DNA from: an uncultured Flavobacteriaceae bacterium
GTDB taxonomy: Bacteria > Bacteroidota > Bacteroidia > Flavobacteriales > Flavobacteriaceae
Direction of reading: 5' to 3'
Length of the DNA: 54,131 bases
NCBI GenBank assembly: GCA_905480425.1
Contig: CAJQQG010000048.1
Span: 1-54,131 of the forward strand
Shown here: positions 45,455-54,131 of the stretch, piece after piece
Layout of the letters: each line of letters begins with the position of its first letter
Position numbering within the stretch: position 1 is the stretch's first letter
Program-made: the position numbers and the translations under genes
The notes under the pieces: model-generated
Told to the model about the DNA's origin: nothing
Database searches by the model: none
Seen by the model: the letters and a program-made list of their open reading frames with translations, nothing else

Positions 45455-46711
45455 ATGAAAGTATTTAAGTTTGGAGGGGCATCGGTTAAAGATAGTGCTG
45501 GAGTTAAAAATATTATAAAAGTCCTTAACTCAGTGGGCTTTGAAAACACCCTGATAGTGGTCTCCGCAATGGGAAAAAGCACTAATACTTTAGAAAAAAT
45601 TATAGATCAATATTTCAATGATAGGACAAAAACCCCACAGGGTCTTCTTGAGTTAAAAGTATTTCATCTTAAAATTATCGAAGATCTTTTCAAAGAAAAT
45701 CAAGTTGAGGTGTGCTCGGTAGTAAATGAATTATTTGAGGAACTCCATGCGTTTATAAGGCTTAATAAATCTCCAGATTATAGCTATGTTTATGATCAAG
45801 TTGTCAGTTTTGGAGAGCTTTTATCAACCACTATTATCCATCATTATATAGTCTACCAAGGTTTAGATTGCTGTTGGTTAGATGCTAGAAATTGTATTAA
45901 AACAGATGATTATTATCGTGCAGCTAATCTTGATTGGGATGCTACGCTCTCAAACGTGAAGAAACAGGTAGGGAATGCTTCTTTGGTTATCACTCAAGGA
46001 TTTATAGGGAGTAATTCAAATAATTTCACAACTACCTTAGGAAGGGAAGGATCAGATTATTCTGCAGCTATTTTTGGATATGCATTAAATGCAGAATCTG
46101 TAACCATTTGGAAAGATGTTCCAGGGATTCTTAATGCAGATCCACGTGTTTTTGAAGATACTCAACTTCTTCATCAAATTTCTTACAGAGAGGCTATAGA
46201 ATTAGCTTTCTATGGAGCTTCTGTGATTCATCCTAAAACACTTCAGCCTTTACAAAGAAAAGAAATACCATTATTTGTAAAGTCTTTTGAAAACCCATTA
46301 GATGATGGCACATCAGTCTCTAAGGGCAAAGCATTAGAGCCCCATGTGCCTTGTTATATTTTTAAAAAAGATCAGGTTTTAATTCAACTTTCTTCTATTG
46401 ATTTTTCATTCATTGTAGAAGAAAATATCAGCTATATTTTTAGCTTACTTCATGAATATCAAATGCCGGTTGAATTAATACAAAACTCTGCAATTACTTT
46501 TTCTGTTTGTGTCACAAACAAATATAGGAGACTACAAGAATTAGTTCTCGTTTTAAGGTCTAGATTTAATGTAGAAGTAATCGAAGGTGTCGATTTGTTT
46601 ACGATTCGTCATTTTGACATAAAGGCAACTCAATATATTGAAAAAACTGGAAAAGAAGTTCTCTTAGAGCAACGAACAAGTGAAACGGCTCAGTTCGTAA
46701 TAAGAGCCTAA
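45455..46711 (+). CDS. Aspartate kinase
   Basis: The 418-residue monofunctional kinase starts with VFKFGGASVKDS and has the FTTTLGREGSDYSAAIF nucleotide/substrate segment, WKDVPGILNADPR and SYREAIELAFYGASVIHPKT. Downstream regions (about 300-418) carry ACT-like regulatory text. It phosphorylates aspartate at the entry of the lysine, threonine and methionine pathways. The start is ATG 45455, six bases after a TTG. It converges on arsC with overlapping stop codons (CTAA at 46708-46711). Confidence 0.94.
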   Translation: MKVFKFGGASVKDSAGVKNIIKVLNSVGFENTLIVVSAMGKSTNTLEKIIDQYFNDRTKTPQGLLELKVFHLKIIEDLFKENQVEVCSVVNELFEELHAFIRLNKSPDYSYVYDQVVSFGELLSTTIIHHYIVYQGLDCCWLDARNCIKTDDYYRAANLDWDATLSNVKKQVGNASLVITQGFIGSNSNNFTTTLGREGSDYSAAIFGYALNAESVTIWKDVPGILNADPRVFEDTQLLHQISYREAIELAFYGASVIHPKTLQPLQRKEIPLFVKSFENPLDDGTSVSKGKALEPHVPCYIFKKDQVLIQLSSIDFSFIVEENISYIFSLLHEYQMPVELIQNSAITFSVCVTNKYRRLQELVLVLRSRFNVEVIEGVDLFTIRHFDIKATQYIEKTGKEVLLEQRTSETAQFVIRA

Positions 46712-47145
46712 GAGCTACTTAGATTGGTTTTCACAAAAGTATTGCAATACTTTTTTATTTCTTCGCGTGTTTTTCTAAAAGCAACTTTATTTTCTTCCAC
46801 GTCAGTACTTTTTAGTTTTGAAGGATCAGAAAAATTATGGTGTAATTTTATTGCATTTTTTGAAGGAATAATTGGACAATTTTCATAGGCATGATCACAA
46901 ACTGTTAAAATAAAATCAAAAGTAATCTTATCATATTCTTCCACTAAATTTGAGGTATAACTACTAATATCAATTCCTTCTTCTGCCATTGTGGCTATAG
47001 CCATAGGGTTCACTCCATGAGTTTCTATTCCAGCGGAATAAATGAAGGCAGTACCCCCAGTAAAATAGTTTAACCAACCATGTGCTATTTGACTTCGGCA
47101 TGAATTTCCAGTACAAACAACTAAAACATTTTTTGGGGAATTCAT
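46708..47145 (-). CDS. arsC: Thioredoxin-coupled arsenate reductase-like phosphatase
   Basis: The 145-residue protein has the low-molecular-weight phosphatase loop VVCTGNSCRS with nucleophile C11, and C83 and C90 in LTVCDHAYENCP, matching the Cys10-Cys82-Cys89 relay of the ArsC of plasmid pI258. It should reduce arsenate to arsenite with thioredoxin. No arsenite pump or ArsR is near. Its start overlaps the dehydrogenase stop by four bases. Confidence 0.88.
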   Translation of the reverse strand: MNSPKNVLVVCTGNSCRSQIAHGWLNYFTGGTAFIYSAGIETHGVNPMAIATMAEEGIDISSYTSNLVEEYDKITFDFILTVCDHAYENCPIIPSKNAIKLHHNFSDPSKLKSTDVEENKVAFRKTREEIKKYCNTFVKTNLSSS

Positions 47146-48083
47146 AATATTTTGATTTTATTTAAAATAGTTTGTGCCAGTTTTCGATGACTTTCAAAAG
47201 TCCAGCCACCTACATGAGGACTTAACAATACATTTTCTGCTGAGAGAAGATGTTCTAGTGCTTTAGGGCGATTAGCTTTTTTGAAAATAGAACGAAAAGA
47301 GGAAGATTCATATTCTAAAACATCAAGTCCTGCACCTAAAATTTTTCCGGAATTAAGACCCTCTACTAAATCTTCAGTAACCACTGCTTTCCCTCTTGCA
47401 GTATTTAAAAACCAAAACGGCTTTTTCATTGCCTTAATAAATGAAGTATTAATCATTCGATAGGTGCTATCGTTTTGTGGTATATGTAAGGATAAAACAT
47501 CTGATTTTTCTTGTAAAGTTTTAATGGATGCTTCTGTGGCATTTTTATCGCCAATACCTTGCAGGATATCATTATATAGAATGGTTACATTAAAACCCTT
47601 TAATTTTTCGGCAAATTTCTTCCCTGTATTCCCATACCCAATAATACCTATTGTTTTTCCTTCTAATTCCCAGCCACGGTGTTCCTCTCTTAACCAATCT
47701 CCTTGTCTAATACTCTGGTGGCCATTTCTAAGTTTATTCATAAGACTGAGCAAAAGCCCTAATGTATGTTCCCCGACGGCATTTTTATTTCCTTCTGGGG
47801 CTGCAATAAGTAGTATATTTTTAATTTGTGCATATTCTACATCAATATTTTCCATACCTGCTCCCACGCGGGCAATAAATTTTAAATTTTTACCAGCATC
47901 TATGAATTCTTTATTAATTGGGAATCTACTTCTAATTACCATTCCTGAGTAATGATGTAAATTTTTTAAAACTTCCTTTATGGGGGTTTCATAAGCTAGG
48001 ATATTTTTATATCCCAATGTTTCCAATCCTTCAACTAATAAAGGATGATTTTCGTCTACATGAAGGATTAAAGGTGCATTCAT
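47142..48083 (-). CDS. D-2-hydroxyacid dehydrogenase (phosphoglycerate dehydrogenase-like)
   Basis: The 313-residue NAD-dependent oxidoreductase has the Rossmann motif GIIGYGNTG (about residue 145), catalytic Arg in FLNTARG, Glu in GLDVLEYE and His in LLSPHVGGWT. It lacks the ACT domain of long SerA forms. Phosphoglycerate is the most likely substrate from family resemblance, but other hydroxyacids are possible. It abuts mgtE and overlaps arsC, so it belongs to the long minus-strand operon. Confidence 0.9.
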   Translation of the reverse strand: MNAPLILHVDENHPLLVEGLETLGYKNILAYETPIKEVLKNLHHYSGMVIRSRFPINKEFIDAGKNLKFIARVGAGMENIDVEYAQIKNILLIAAPEGNKNAVGEHTLGLLLSLMNKLRNGHQSIRQGDWLREEHRGWELEGKTIGIIGYGNTGKKFAEKLKGFNVTILYNDILQGIGDKNATEASIKTLQEKSDVLSLHIPQNDSTYRMINTSFIKAMKKPFWFLNTARGKAVVTEDLVEGLNSGKILGAGLDVLEYESSSFRSIFKKANRPKALEHLLSAENVLLSPHVGGWTFESHRKLAQTILNKIKIL

Positions 48084-49442
48084 TTAAAAGTCTAGAACAA
48101 GTTTGGCGATATAGAAAAACAAAAAAATACCAAAAATATCATTAGCAGTTGTAATAAAAGGACCTGTAGCAATTGCAGGGTCGATATTTTTTTTATCTAG
48201 TATGATAGGAACAAAAGTTCCCACAAGTGCAGCGACTACAATCACCAGTATCATAGACCCTGCAATTGTAAAACTTACCAATAATTCTTGGTTAATTAGT
48301 GCACCAAAAAAAATAATGATTAATGCCAAAGCAAATCCATTAATTAGGCTCAAACCAACCTCTTTAATTAATCGTTTGAAAAGTGAGCCTTTAACCGCAT
48401 CATTTGCTAAACCTTGGACAATAATTGCAGAAGATTGAACACCTACATTACCTGCCATTGCAGCAATAAGTGGAGTATAAAAAAATAAATTCCTTAAACG
48501 AGGTTGTTCCATTATCGCTTCAAAATCTTGTAAAATAAATACACTTCCAAGACCCCCTAAAAGCCCTAAGAACAACCACGGGAGACGAGCTTTTACTAAT
48601 TCAAAAATAGTATCATCTGCTTCAACATCTTTTGATATACCTGCAGCAAGTTGATAATCTTTATCGGCTTCTTCTTTAATTACATCAACAATATCATCAA
48701 TTGTAATACGGCCCAATAGTTCCTTTTTGTTATTCACAACTGGTATAGCCTCTAGATCATATTTAGACATGATTTTAGCAACCTCTTCGTTTTCTTGGTC
48801 AGCAGTTACAAAATCAACTTTAGGAATGTAAATATCCTTAACTTTATCTCTTGAATTTGCTGTTATTAGATCTTTTAAGGAAAGACGGCCTTTTAATACG
48901 TTATTTTGATCAACAACATATATGGAATGAACACGGGTTACGTTTTCTGCTTGTGCCCGCATTTTATTTAGGCATTTTAAAACACTCAAATCTTCTTCAA
49001 CCTTAACGAGTTCTTTTGCCATTAAACCACCTGCAGTATTTTCGTCATAACGAAGAAGATCACGAATGTCTTTTACATGTTCATTATCTTGTATTTGAGA
49101 CATTACTTTTTCTTTTCTTGCTTCTGGTAATTCAAGAATTAAATCTGTAGCATCATCGGTTTTAAGTTCAGAAACTTCTCTTGCAATTTCATTTATTGAT
49201 AGATTGTCTAAAATTTGCTCACGAGTATCTGGGTCAACTTCTGTTAAGGCATCTGCAGTAGTTTCACTTTTTAATAGCTTAATGATATAAGTAGCTTCTT
49301 CTATAGAAAGTGTTTCTATTATTTCAGCAATATCTGCATAGTGAATTGGCTTTAGTTTCTTTATTAACAAGGCATTATTTCCCTGCTCGATAAGAGATTT
49401 GATACTATCTAAAAAAGGCGTGTCAATTTGAAATGTTGCCAT
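48084..49442 (-). CDS. mgtE: Magnesium transporter MgtE
   Basis: The 452-residue channel has the MgtE N domain (helical repeats, [25 protein letters not shown]), two CBS domains ([15 protein letters not shown]-linked, about residues 130-250) and five C-terminal membrane helices ([52 protein letters not shown]). The first two are cytosolic magnesium sensors. The ATG at 49442 gives MATFQID and overlaps ksgA by 20 bases; an upstream TTG is unlikely. Confidence 0.95.
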   Translation of the reverse strand: MATFQIDTPFLDSIKSLIEQGNNALLIKKLKPIHYADIAEIIETLSIEEATYIIKLLKSETTADALTEVDPDTREQILDNLSINEIAREVSELKTDDATDLILELPEARKEKVMSQIQDNEHVKDIRDLLRYDENTAGGLMAKELVKVEEDLSVLKCLNKMRAQAENVTRVHSIYVVDQNNVLKGRLSLKDLITANSRDKVKDIYIPKVDFVTADQENEEVAKIMSKYDLEAIPVVNNKKELLGRITIDDIVDVIKEEADKDYQLAAGISKDVEADDTIFELVKARLPWLFLGLLGGLGSVFILQDFEAIMEQPRLRNLFFYTPLIAAMAGNVGVQSSAIIVQGLANDAVKGSLFKRLIKEVGLSLINGFALALIIIFFGALINQELLVSFTIAGSMILVIVVAALVGTFVPIILDKKNIDPAIATGPFITTANDIFGIFLFFYIAKLVLDF

Positions 49443-50208
49443 GGCCAATCCTTTTTGTCAGTTGGATAAAGTCTACTCCAGAGAGCTTCTCTGGGCGTAA
49501 GTCAAAGATAACATCTTCTCTTAATAAATCAGGAAGATTCAATGTTTTTAAACTGTTGCGTAATGTTTTGCGTCTTTGTTGAAAGCTTAATTTGATGATT
49601 TTAAAGAGTAATGATTCATCACAATCTAAGCTAAAATCTTCTTTACGAACCATTTGCATTACTGCGGAATTTACTTTTGGTGGTGGATTAAAGACCTCCG
49701 GAGGAACGGTAAATAAATAGGTTGTAGTATAAAATAGTTGTGCTAAAACAGAAAGAATCCCATATTTTTTAGAACCTGCAGGCTCACAAATCCTTTCGGC
49801 AACTTCTTTTTGAAACATACCTGCAAAAAACGGTATTTGCTCTCTGTTTTCTATAGTTTTGAAAACAATTTGAGTGGAAATATTATAAGGAAAATTACCT
49901 ATAATTGCGTAAGGATTTTTTCCTATTATTTTTTGTATGTCTAACTTTAAGAAATCTCCTTCAGTTAGTGAAGCTTCTATTTCTGAATAAGTATTTTTAA
50001 GATAAATAACAGATTCTCTGTCTATTTCTATAAGGTGTAATTTTTTCTTTTTTGGAACTAAAAATTGGGTTAGAACACCCATTCCAGGACCTATTTCTAA
50101 AACTGTTCCATAGTCTTTAAAGGTAAGTAGGTCAGCAATTTTTTCAGCAATTGTATGATCTTTTAAAAAATGTTGGCCTAATTTTTTTTTTGCTCTTACA
50201 GGTTTCAT
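49423..50208 (-). CDS. ksgA: 16S rRNA dimethyladenosine transferase KsgA
   Basis: The 261-residue methyltransferase dimethylates A1518 and A1519 of 16S rRNA. The motifs are [13 protein letters not shown]-binding [14 protein letters not shown] and catalytic GNFPYNIST, followed by the C-terminal helical domain ([29 protein letters not shown]). Its ATG overlaps the DUF4286 stop by four bases and its 3' end overlaps mgtE. Confidence 0.97.
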   Translation of the reverse strand: MKPVRAKKKLGQHFLKDHTIAEKIADLLTFKDYGTVLEIGPGMGVLTQFLVPKKKKLHLIEIDRESVIYLKNTYSEIEASLTEGDFLKLDIQKIIGKNPYAIIGNFPYNISTQIVFKTIENREQIPFFAGMFQKEVAERICEPAGSKKYGILSVLAQLFYTTTYLFTVPPEVFNPPPKVNSAVMQMVRKEDFSLDCDESLLFKIIKLSFQQRRKTLRNSLKTLNLPDLLREDVIFDLRPEKLSGVDFIQLTKRIGHGNISN

Positions 50209-50516
50209 ACTAGCTTGCTTACTAATTCAAGGTAAGTCTCAAAAAACAACACTTGTTCTCCAAATTTTTGACGAATTTCATTTTTATGAAAAGGCGCATC
50301 CTTATCGAGATATTCCTTAAGTGCTTGATTCGAATTTGCTTTATACTGAACTGCAAAAGTTGGGTCTGAAGGTTGGTCTACGCTAACTTTTAAAATTGAA
50401 ATATCTTCAAAATAGTTAGTGGCAAATACTTTCGGAAGATGATACTTCTCCATCCATTCTATCCAAATCTTCTCGATTTCAGGAGTAACTTGCGAAGTAA
50501 CATTATAGATAATCAT
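50205..50516 (-). CDS. DUF4286 protein of unknown function
   Basis: The 103-residue protein has the DUF4286 pattern: [22 protein letters not shown] at the start (in pieces) and a ferredoxin-like alpha/beta layout. No catalytic residue stands out. It shares a base with the serS stop (TAATG) and overlaps ksgA by four bases, so it is tightly co-translated with two translation-related genes. That supports a link to translation, but I know of no assigned function. Confidence 0.85.
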   Translation of the reverse strand: MIIYNVTSQVTPEIEKIWIEWMEKYHLPKVFATNYFEDISILKVSVDQPSDPTFAVQYKANSNQALKEYLDKDAPFHKNEIRQKFGEQVLFFETYLELVSKLV

Positions 50517-51787
50517 TAGCTTATTTTGTCAAAACCAGTATAAGGAACCAGCGCTTTTGGTAAGAAAATACCTTCAGTCGTTTGACAATTTTCTAATAAC
50601 CCCGCAACCACTCTTGGAAGTGCCAGAGAGCTCCCATTTAATGTATGAACACTTTGTTTTTTTCCGCTTTTATCTTTGTATCTCAATTGTAAGCGCTCTG
50701 CTTGAAAGTTATTAAAAGTTGAGACCGAGCTAATTTCTAACCACCGCTTTTGAGCTGTTGAGTAAATTTCAAAATCGTAAGTAAGCGCAGAAGTAAAACC
50801 TAGATCGCCACCACATAATCGTAAAATACGGTATGGTAATTCAAGTTCTTTTAATATGGATTTAATATGATCAACCATTTCGTCAAGTGCTTGCATTGCA
50901 TTTTGTGGTTCTTCAATACGAACAATCTCGACCTTGTCAAACTGATGTAAGCGGTTAAGGCCTCTAACATGAGAACCATAACTCCCTGCTTCTCTTCTGA
51001 AACACGGTGTATATCCGGTTAGGCAGATGGGTAACTCTGAGGCGTCTAAGAGAGTGTCTCTGTAGAGGTTTGTCAAAGGGACTTCAGCTGTTGGAATTAG
51101 GTAAAGATCATCATTTTGAACATGGTACATTTGACCTTCTTTATCAGGTAGCTGTCCCGTTCCAAAACCAGAGGCTTCGTTTACTAAGTGCGGCACTTGC
51201 ATTTCTTTGTATCCAGCTTCAGTATTTTTATCTAAAAAGAAATTAATAAGTCCTCGTTGTAATCGTGCACCTTTTCCTTTGTAAACGGGAAATCCAGCAC
51301 CAGCAATTTTACTACCTAATTCAAAATCAATAATATCATATTTGCTAGCAAGTTCCCAATGGGGGAGTGCTCCAGTATCTAGAGTCGGGATGGTACCTTC
51401 TTTGAAAATCTCTTGATTATCATCTTCACTACTACCCCTTGGAACACTTTGATGGGGAATGTTTGGTATTTGGGTTCTTAAGTCAAAAAGAGTCGCTGCT
51501 GTATCTTGTAATTGTTCTTGAAGGGCTTTAGTCTTTGTCTTTAGGCTAGAAGTTTCTTCTTTAAGAATATTGGCTTTTGCTATTTCACCATTTTTGAAAA
51601 GATCTCCTATCTCTTTTGCTAATTTATTTGCACTTGCAAGCTGTTGATCCAGATTAGACTGAAGACTTCTCCTGTCTTGATCTAATTCGATGATTTTATT
51701 AATCAGTTCGGGCTGTTTAAAATTTCTTTTTTCTAAACCTTTTAAAATGAAATCTTTGTTTTCTCTTATGAAGTGCAATCCTAACAT
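50516..51787 (-). CDS. serS: Seryl-tRNA synthetase
   Basis: The 423-residue class II synthetase charges tRNA-Ser. An N-terminal coiled-coil tRNA-binding arm spans about residues 25-105. The catalytic domain has motif 2 CFRREAGSYGSHVRGLNRLHQFDKVE (in pieces) and motif 3 GSSLALPRVVAGLLEN. Length is normal. It lies 31 bases downstream of ribF on the same strand. Confidence 0.97.
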   Translation of the reverse strand: MLGLHFIRENKDFILKGLEKRNFKQPELINKIIELDQDRRSLQSNLDQQLASANKLAKEIGDLFKNGEIAKANILKEETSSLKTKTKALQEQLQDTAATLFDLRTQIPNIPHQSVPRGSSEDDNQEIFKEGTIPTLDTGALPHWELASKYDIIDFELGSKIAGAGFPVYKGKGARLQRGLINFFLDKNTEAGYKEMQVPHLVNEASGFGTGQLPDKEGQMYHVQNDDLYLIPTAEVPLTNLYRDTLLDASELPICLTGYTPCFRREAGSYGSHVRGLNRLHQFDKVEIVRIEEPQNAMQALDEMVDHIKSILKELELPYRILRLCGGDLGFTSALTYDFEIYSTAQKRWLEISSVSTFNNFQAERLQLRYKDKSGKKQSVHTLNGSSLALPRVVAGLLENCQTTEGIFLPKALVPYTGFDKIS

Positions 51788-51818
51788 GGAGATAATTTTC
51801 TGTAAAAATAAAGTAATT

Positions 51819-52757
51819 TTAATTCCATCCTTTTAATGAGAGGTTTCTTTTACAAATTTCTTTGTCTTTTATTAATTGTTTTTTAAGGGCATCAAAGGAT
51901 TCGAACTTTTGTTCATCTCTGATTTTCTCAATAAAATGTATGGTTAAAGAATTGCTGTATATATTTTTATTAAATTCAAAAATATGAACTTCAATGGTTT
52001 GCTTGTCTCCATTAAGGGTTGGTCTTGTTCCGATATTCATCATTCCATAGTATTGATTTTGATGATGGAAAATGGACACCAAATACACTCCTTTTGGTGG
52101 AATGATTTTATGCTGAGAATCAATGAGTAGGTTTGCTGTTGGGAAGTTAATGGTTCTACCCAAGCTTTGGCCTTTAGTTACAGTTCCTGATAACTGAAAA
52201 AAGCGACCTAAAAAATCAACTACTTTTATAAAATCTCCATCTAGAATAGCAGTTCTAATTTTGGTAGAACTAACGGTAATGGCTGAAACATCTTGTGCTG
52301 GAATGATGTTTACTTTAAAACCATATGTTTTTCCAAATGAAGTTAAATCGGCAACAGTTGCTTCTCTATTTTTCCCAAAGCGATGGTCGTAACCAATGAA
52401 TAATTCGGAAATTTTAAGTTGATTCACTAAAATATCTCTAGTAAATTCAAGAGCACTTAATCTTGAAAATTCTTTTGAAAATGGATGTATAATTAGGGTG
52501 TCTACTCCAAGTTCTCTAAGGAAAGTCTCTTTTTCGGTAAGTGTATCAATGAGTTTAATTTGCACATCTTTTTGTAAAACCATTCGAGGATGTGGAAAAA
52601 AAGTCAAGACATTTGCAAGTAGCTTTTTATTATGAGCCTCTTTAACTAAGGCTTTAATGATTTTTTGGTGGCCAACATGAACTCCATCAAAGGTTCCAAT
52701 TGTGAGAATGGATTTTGTGTCAGAGCTGTAATTTTGAATGTCTTGAACAACTTTCAT
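51819..52757 (-). CDS. ribF: Bifunctional riboflavin kinase/FAD synthetase
   Basis: The 312-residue enzyme makes FMN and FAD from riboflavin. The N-terminal FAD synthetase domain (about 1-180) has GTFDGVHVGHQKII and GYDHRFGKNREATVADL. The C-terminal flavokinase domain has GQSLGRTINFPTANL, GVYLVSIF and GTRPTLNG. A consensus promoter element lies 31 bases upstream of the start. It heads a seven-gene minus-strand operon running to arsC. Confidence 0.97.
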   Translation of the reverse strand: MKVVQDIQNYSSDTKSILTIGTFDGVHVGHQKIIKALVKEAHNKKLLANVLTFFPHPRMVLQKDVQIKLIDTLTEKETFLRELGVDTLIIHPFSKEFSRLSALEFTRDILVNQLKISELFIGYDHRFGKNREATVADLTSFGKTYGFKVNIIPAQDVSAITVSSTKIRTAILDGDFIKVVDFLGRFFQLSGTVTKGQSLGRTINFPTANLLIDSQHKIIPPKGVYLVSIFHHQNQYYGMMNIGTRPTLNGDKQTIEVHIFEFNKNIYSNSLTIHFIEKIRDEQKFESFDALKKQLIKDKEICKRNLSLKGWN

Positions 52758-52787
52758 TCTATGAAGAACAAATTAAATTTTACACTA

Positions 52788-52795
52788 CAAAAATA
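52788..52795 (-). promoter_or_regulatory. Candidate -7 promoter element for the ribF operon
   Basis: Read on the minus strand, TATTTTTG matches TAnnTTTG exactly. It would give a leader of about 24 bases before the ribF ATG. A -33 TTG is not evident. It lies in the 120-base divergent gap shared with the metalloprotease gene. Confidence 0.42.
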
Positions 52796-52877
52796 AGCCA
52801 TTATAATACATAGACTAATTTGTTTACCTATTTTTAAACTCAAATATGCTTCCTTTTGATAAGCTGAATAATAATTA

Positions 52878-54131
52878 GTGAGAAATAATATTACGGATTG
52901 TCTTAATAGACTTTTGTGTGTATCGGTTTTTATGGCCTTTTTTGCATCTGACTTAAATGCTCAAGAACTTTGGTCTAAAATGACATCTAGTCCTAGTGGT
53001 ATTTTGGGTAGTATCAATTCTCAAGGGCAGGCCTATTATAAATTAAATGATCTTAAGGCAATACATAAAGACAATACTTTTAAAGGAGGTGCTTTTGAAA
53101 CGTTTATTTTACCTAACGAAAATGGAATACAAGAAACATTTAAGGTTGTCTCTATTCCTATGCTTTCTTTAAAACTTTCTAAGAAGTACCCTGGAATTAA
53201 AACTTATGAAGGAATAAGTAATAGTAGACCTGAGGTTCGTATTCGATTAAGTTTACATCCTAATGGAATAAATGCCTGGTTGAAGCTTCCTGATGCTCAA
53301 GATTTTTTTATTCAAACAGTTAAAGGAAAAAAAAAGCTTCACTACACGTACTCGAAAACAGACGAGAATCTTTCAGAGGCTTTACTATGTAAGACTGATA
53401 TTTTGTTACACAATTCAAAGAACAGAGGACATACTTCCAAGATTACTGCCGAAAATAATCAGCTTAAAACTTTCAGAATTGCCATTGCAGCAACGGCTGA
53501 ATTTACAGATTTTTGGGGTGATAATGATGATGATAATGGTACGAATACTGCAGATGCATTAGGAGCTGTAATAAGCACTCTTAATAGAATTAGTAGTGTT
53601 TTTGAAGATGAGCTAGGCGTAAGACTTCAGTTGGTGTCTGATCAGAATATAATTTATGAAGATCCAGTAACTGATCCTTTTACCGGAAGTTTTGCGGATG
53701 AACTTCAAATAACATTAGATGAAATTATAGGAAACGATAACTATGACGTAGGCCATCTTTTTGATTATGGACAGCCAGACGGTGACGCAGGATGTATTGG
53801 ATGTGTGTGTGAATCAGGACTAAAGGGAAGTGGTTATTCTACTCACCCTTTCAGAGATATTTTTGGAGGCGAATATAGAAATGATTATTTTGATTTGGAT
53901 TATGCAGCACATGAAATTGGTCATCAATTTGGTGCATTTCATTCTTTTTCCTTTGACTCTGAAGGAACTGGTTTTAATGCTGAACCGGGTAGTGGCTCTA
54001 CCATAATGGCCTATGCTGGAATTACAGGAGAAGATAATGTACAATTACATGGCGATCCATATTTTCATTATTATAGTATTCAAAATATATTAGAGCAATT
54101 ACCTACTTTTCAATGTGCTAGTACTGAAAAT
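52878..54131 (+). CDS. Secreted reprolysin-like zinc metalloprotease, N-terminal part
   Basis: The gene runs off the window; 418 residues are visible and the frame is open throughout. A GTG start at 52878 is favoured because it yields a signal peptide (RLLCVSVFMAFFASDLNAQE, cleaved after NA). The codon eight bases upstream is a stop in frame, and the first ATG (52932) would lose most of the signal. A pro-region of about 170 residues precedes the metzincin catalytic domain: HEIGHQFGAFH (zinc ligands) and the Met-turn TIMAYAG. This resembles the reprolysin (M12B-like) family of secreted proteases. A C-terminal T9SS sorting domain is expected beyond the window but cannot be seen. It diverges from ribF. 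Confidence 0.9.
   Translation, partial: MRNNITDCLNRLLCVSVFMAFFASDLNAQELWSKMTSSPSGILGSINSQGQAYYKLNDLKAIHKDNTFKGGAFETFILPNENGIQETFKVVSIPMLSLKLSKKYPGIKTYEGISNSRPEVRIRLSLHPNGINAWLKLPDAQDFFIQTVKGKKKLHYTYSKTDENLSEALLCKTDILLHNSKNRGHTSKITAENNQLKTFRIAIAATAEFTDFWGDNDDDNGTNTADALGAVISTLNRISSVFEDELGVRLQLVSDQNIIYEDPVTDPFTGSFADELQITLDEIIGNDNYDVGHLFDYGQPDGDAGCIGCVCESGLKGSGYSTHPFRDIFGGEYRNDYFDLDYAAHEIGHQFGAFHSFSFDSEGTGFNAEPGSGSTIMAYAGITGEDNVQLHGDPYFHYYSIQNILEQLPTFQCASTEN

Noticed and set aside
47464-47952. 162-codon open frame on the plus strand
   Set aside because: It lies wholly antisense to the hydroxyacid dehydrogenase gene, has a cysteine- and serine-rich composition typical of a shadow frame, and shows no recognisable motif.

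Overview
The window is a gene-dense, AT-rich chromosomal segment of a Bacteroidota bacterium, almost certainly a member of the Flavobacteriia. The evidence is a SusC/SusD pair, the type IX secretion/gliding proteins SprA and PorG, several lipoproteins with Flavobacterium-like sorting residues after the lipobox cysteine, TAnnTTTG promoter elements, and Flavobacteriia-type gene neighbourhoods (maeB-ruvA-sprA-gcvH and porG-uppS-bamA-ompH-ompH). I see no tRNA, rRNA, CRISPR array, transposase or phage gene. No gap between genes exceeds about 250 bases.

Layout. (1) 1-9011, plus strand: the 3' end of a SusC receptor, SusD, a strong hairpin terminator, a very large calcium-loop (VCBS/FG-GAP plus ASPIC/UnbV) lipoprotein, a vanadium-haloperoxidase/PAP2-like lipoprotein and an SLC45-like MFS transporter. 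This looks like an uptake locus with no glycosidase, and it is the best candidate here for an uncharacterised system. (2) 9062-20915, plus: malic enzyme MaeB, RuvA, the giant T9SS translocon SprA, GcvH, a VanZ-like protein that overlaps gcvH, and a TonB energy transducer. (3) 21166-26221, plus: a cytochrome oxidase biogenesis and structure cluster (heme O synthase, two different subunit III proteins, subunit IV), a terminator, then an assembly group (cysteine-less thioredoxin-like protein, SCO copper chaperone, DUF420 membrane protein, a 71-residue CxxC membrane protein). (4) 26278-33054, plus: a membrane protein/winged-helix regulator pair with dense inverted repeats in its promoter, then a tripartite MacAB-TolC-like efflux operon with two different permeases. 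(5) 33161-35643, plus: a PhyH-type dioxygenase and SDR pair, then tsaB. (6) 35640-36631: Nfu with a duplicated N-domain (minus), divergent from a gamma-carbonic anhydrase-like protein at 36632-37141. (7) 37193-42334, minus: porG-uppS-bamA-ompH-ompH, an outer-membrane biogenesis operon. (8) nadK (minus), divergent from a plus operon pdxJ - alpha/beta hydrolase - GNAT - aspartate kinase. (9) 46708-52757, minus: a tightly packed seven-gene run ribF-serS-DUF4286-ksgA-mgtE-hydroxyacid dehydrogenase-arsC. (10) 52878 to the end, plus: the 5' part of a secreted reprolysin-like metalloprotease with a GTG start.

Functionally, the window joins envelope assembly (BamA, the Skp-like pair, UppS, PorG, SprA, TonB), respiration (oxidase subunits and copper delivery), cofactor and central metabolism (RibF, NadK, PdxJ, GcvH, MaeB, Nfu) and translation maintenance (SerS, KsgA, TsaB). 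Most of this is conserved housekeeping. The accessory material is the first 9 kb, the regulator/efflux region and the PhyH-SDR pair. All family assignments come from reading motifs and overall resemblance; no database search was run.
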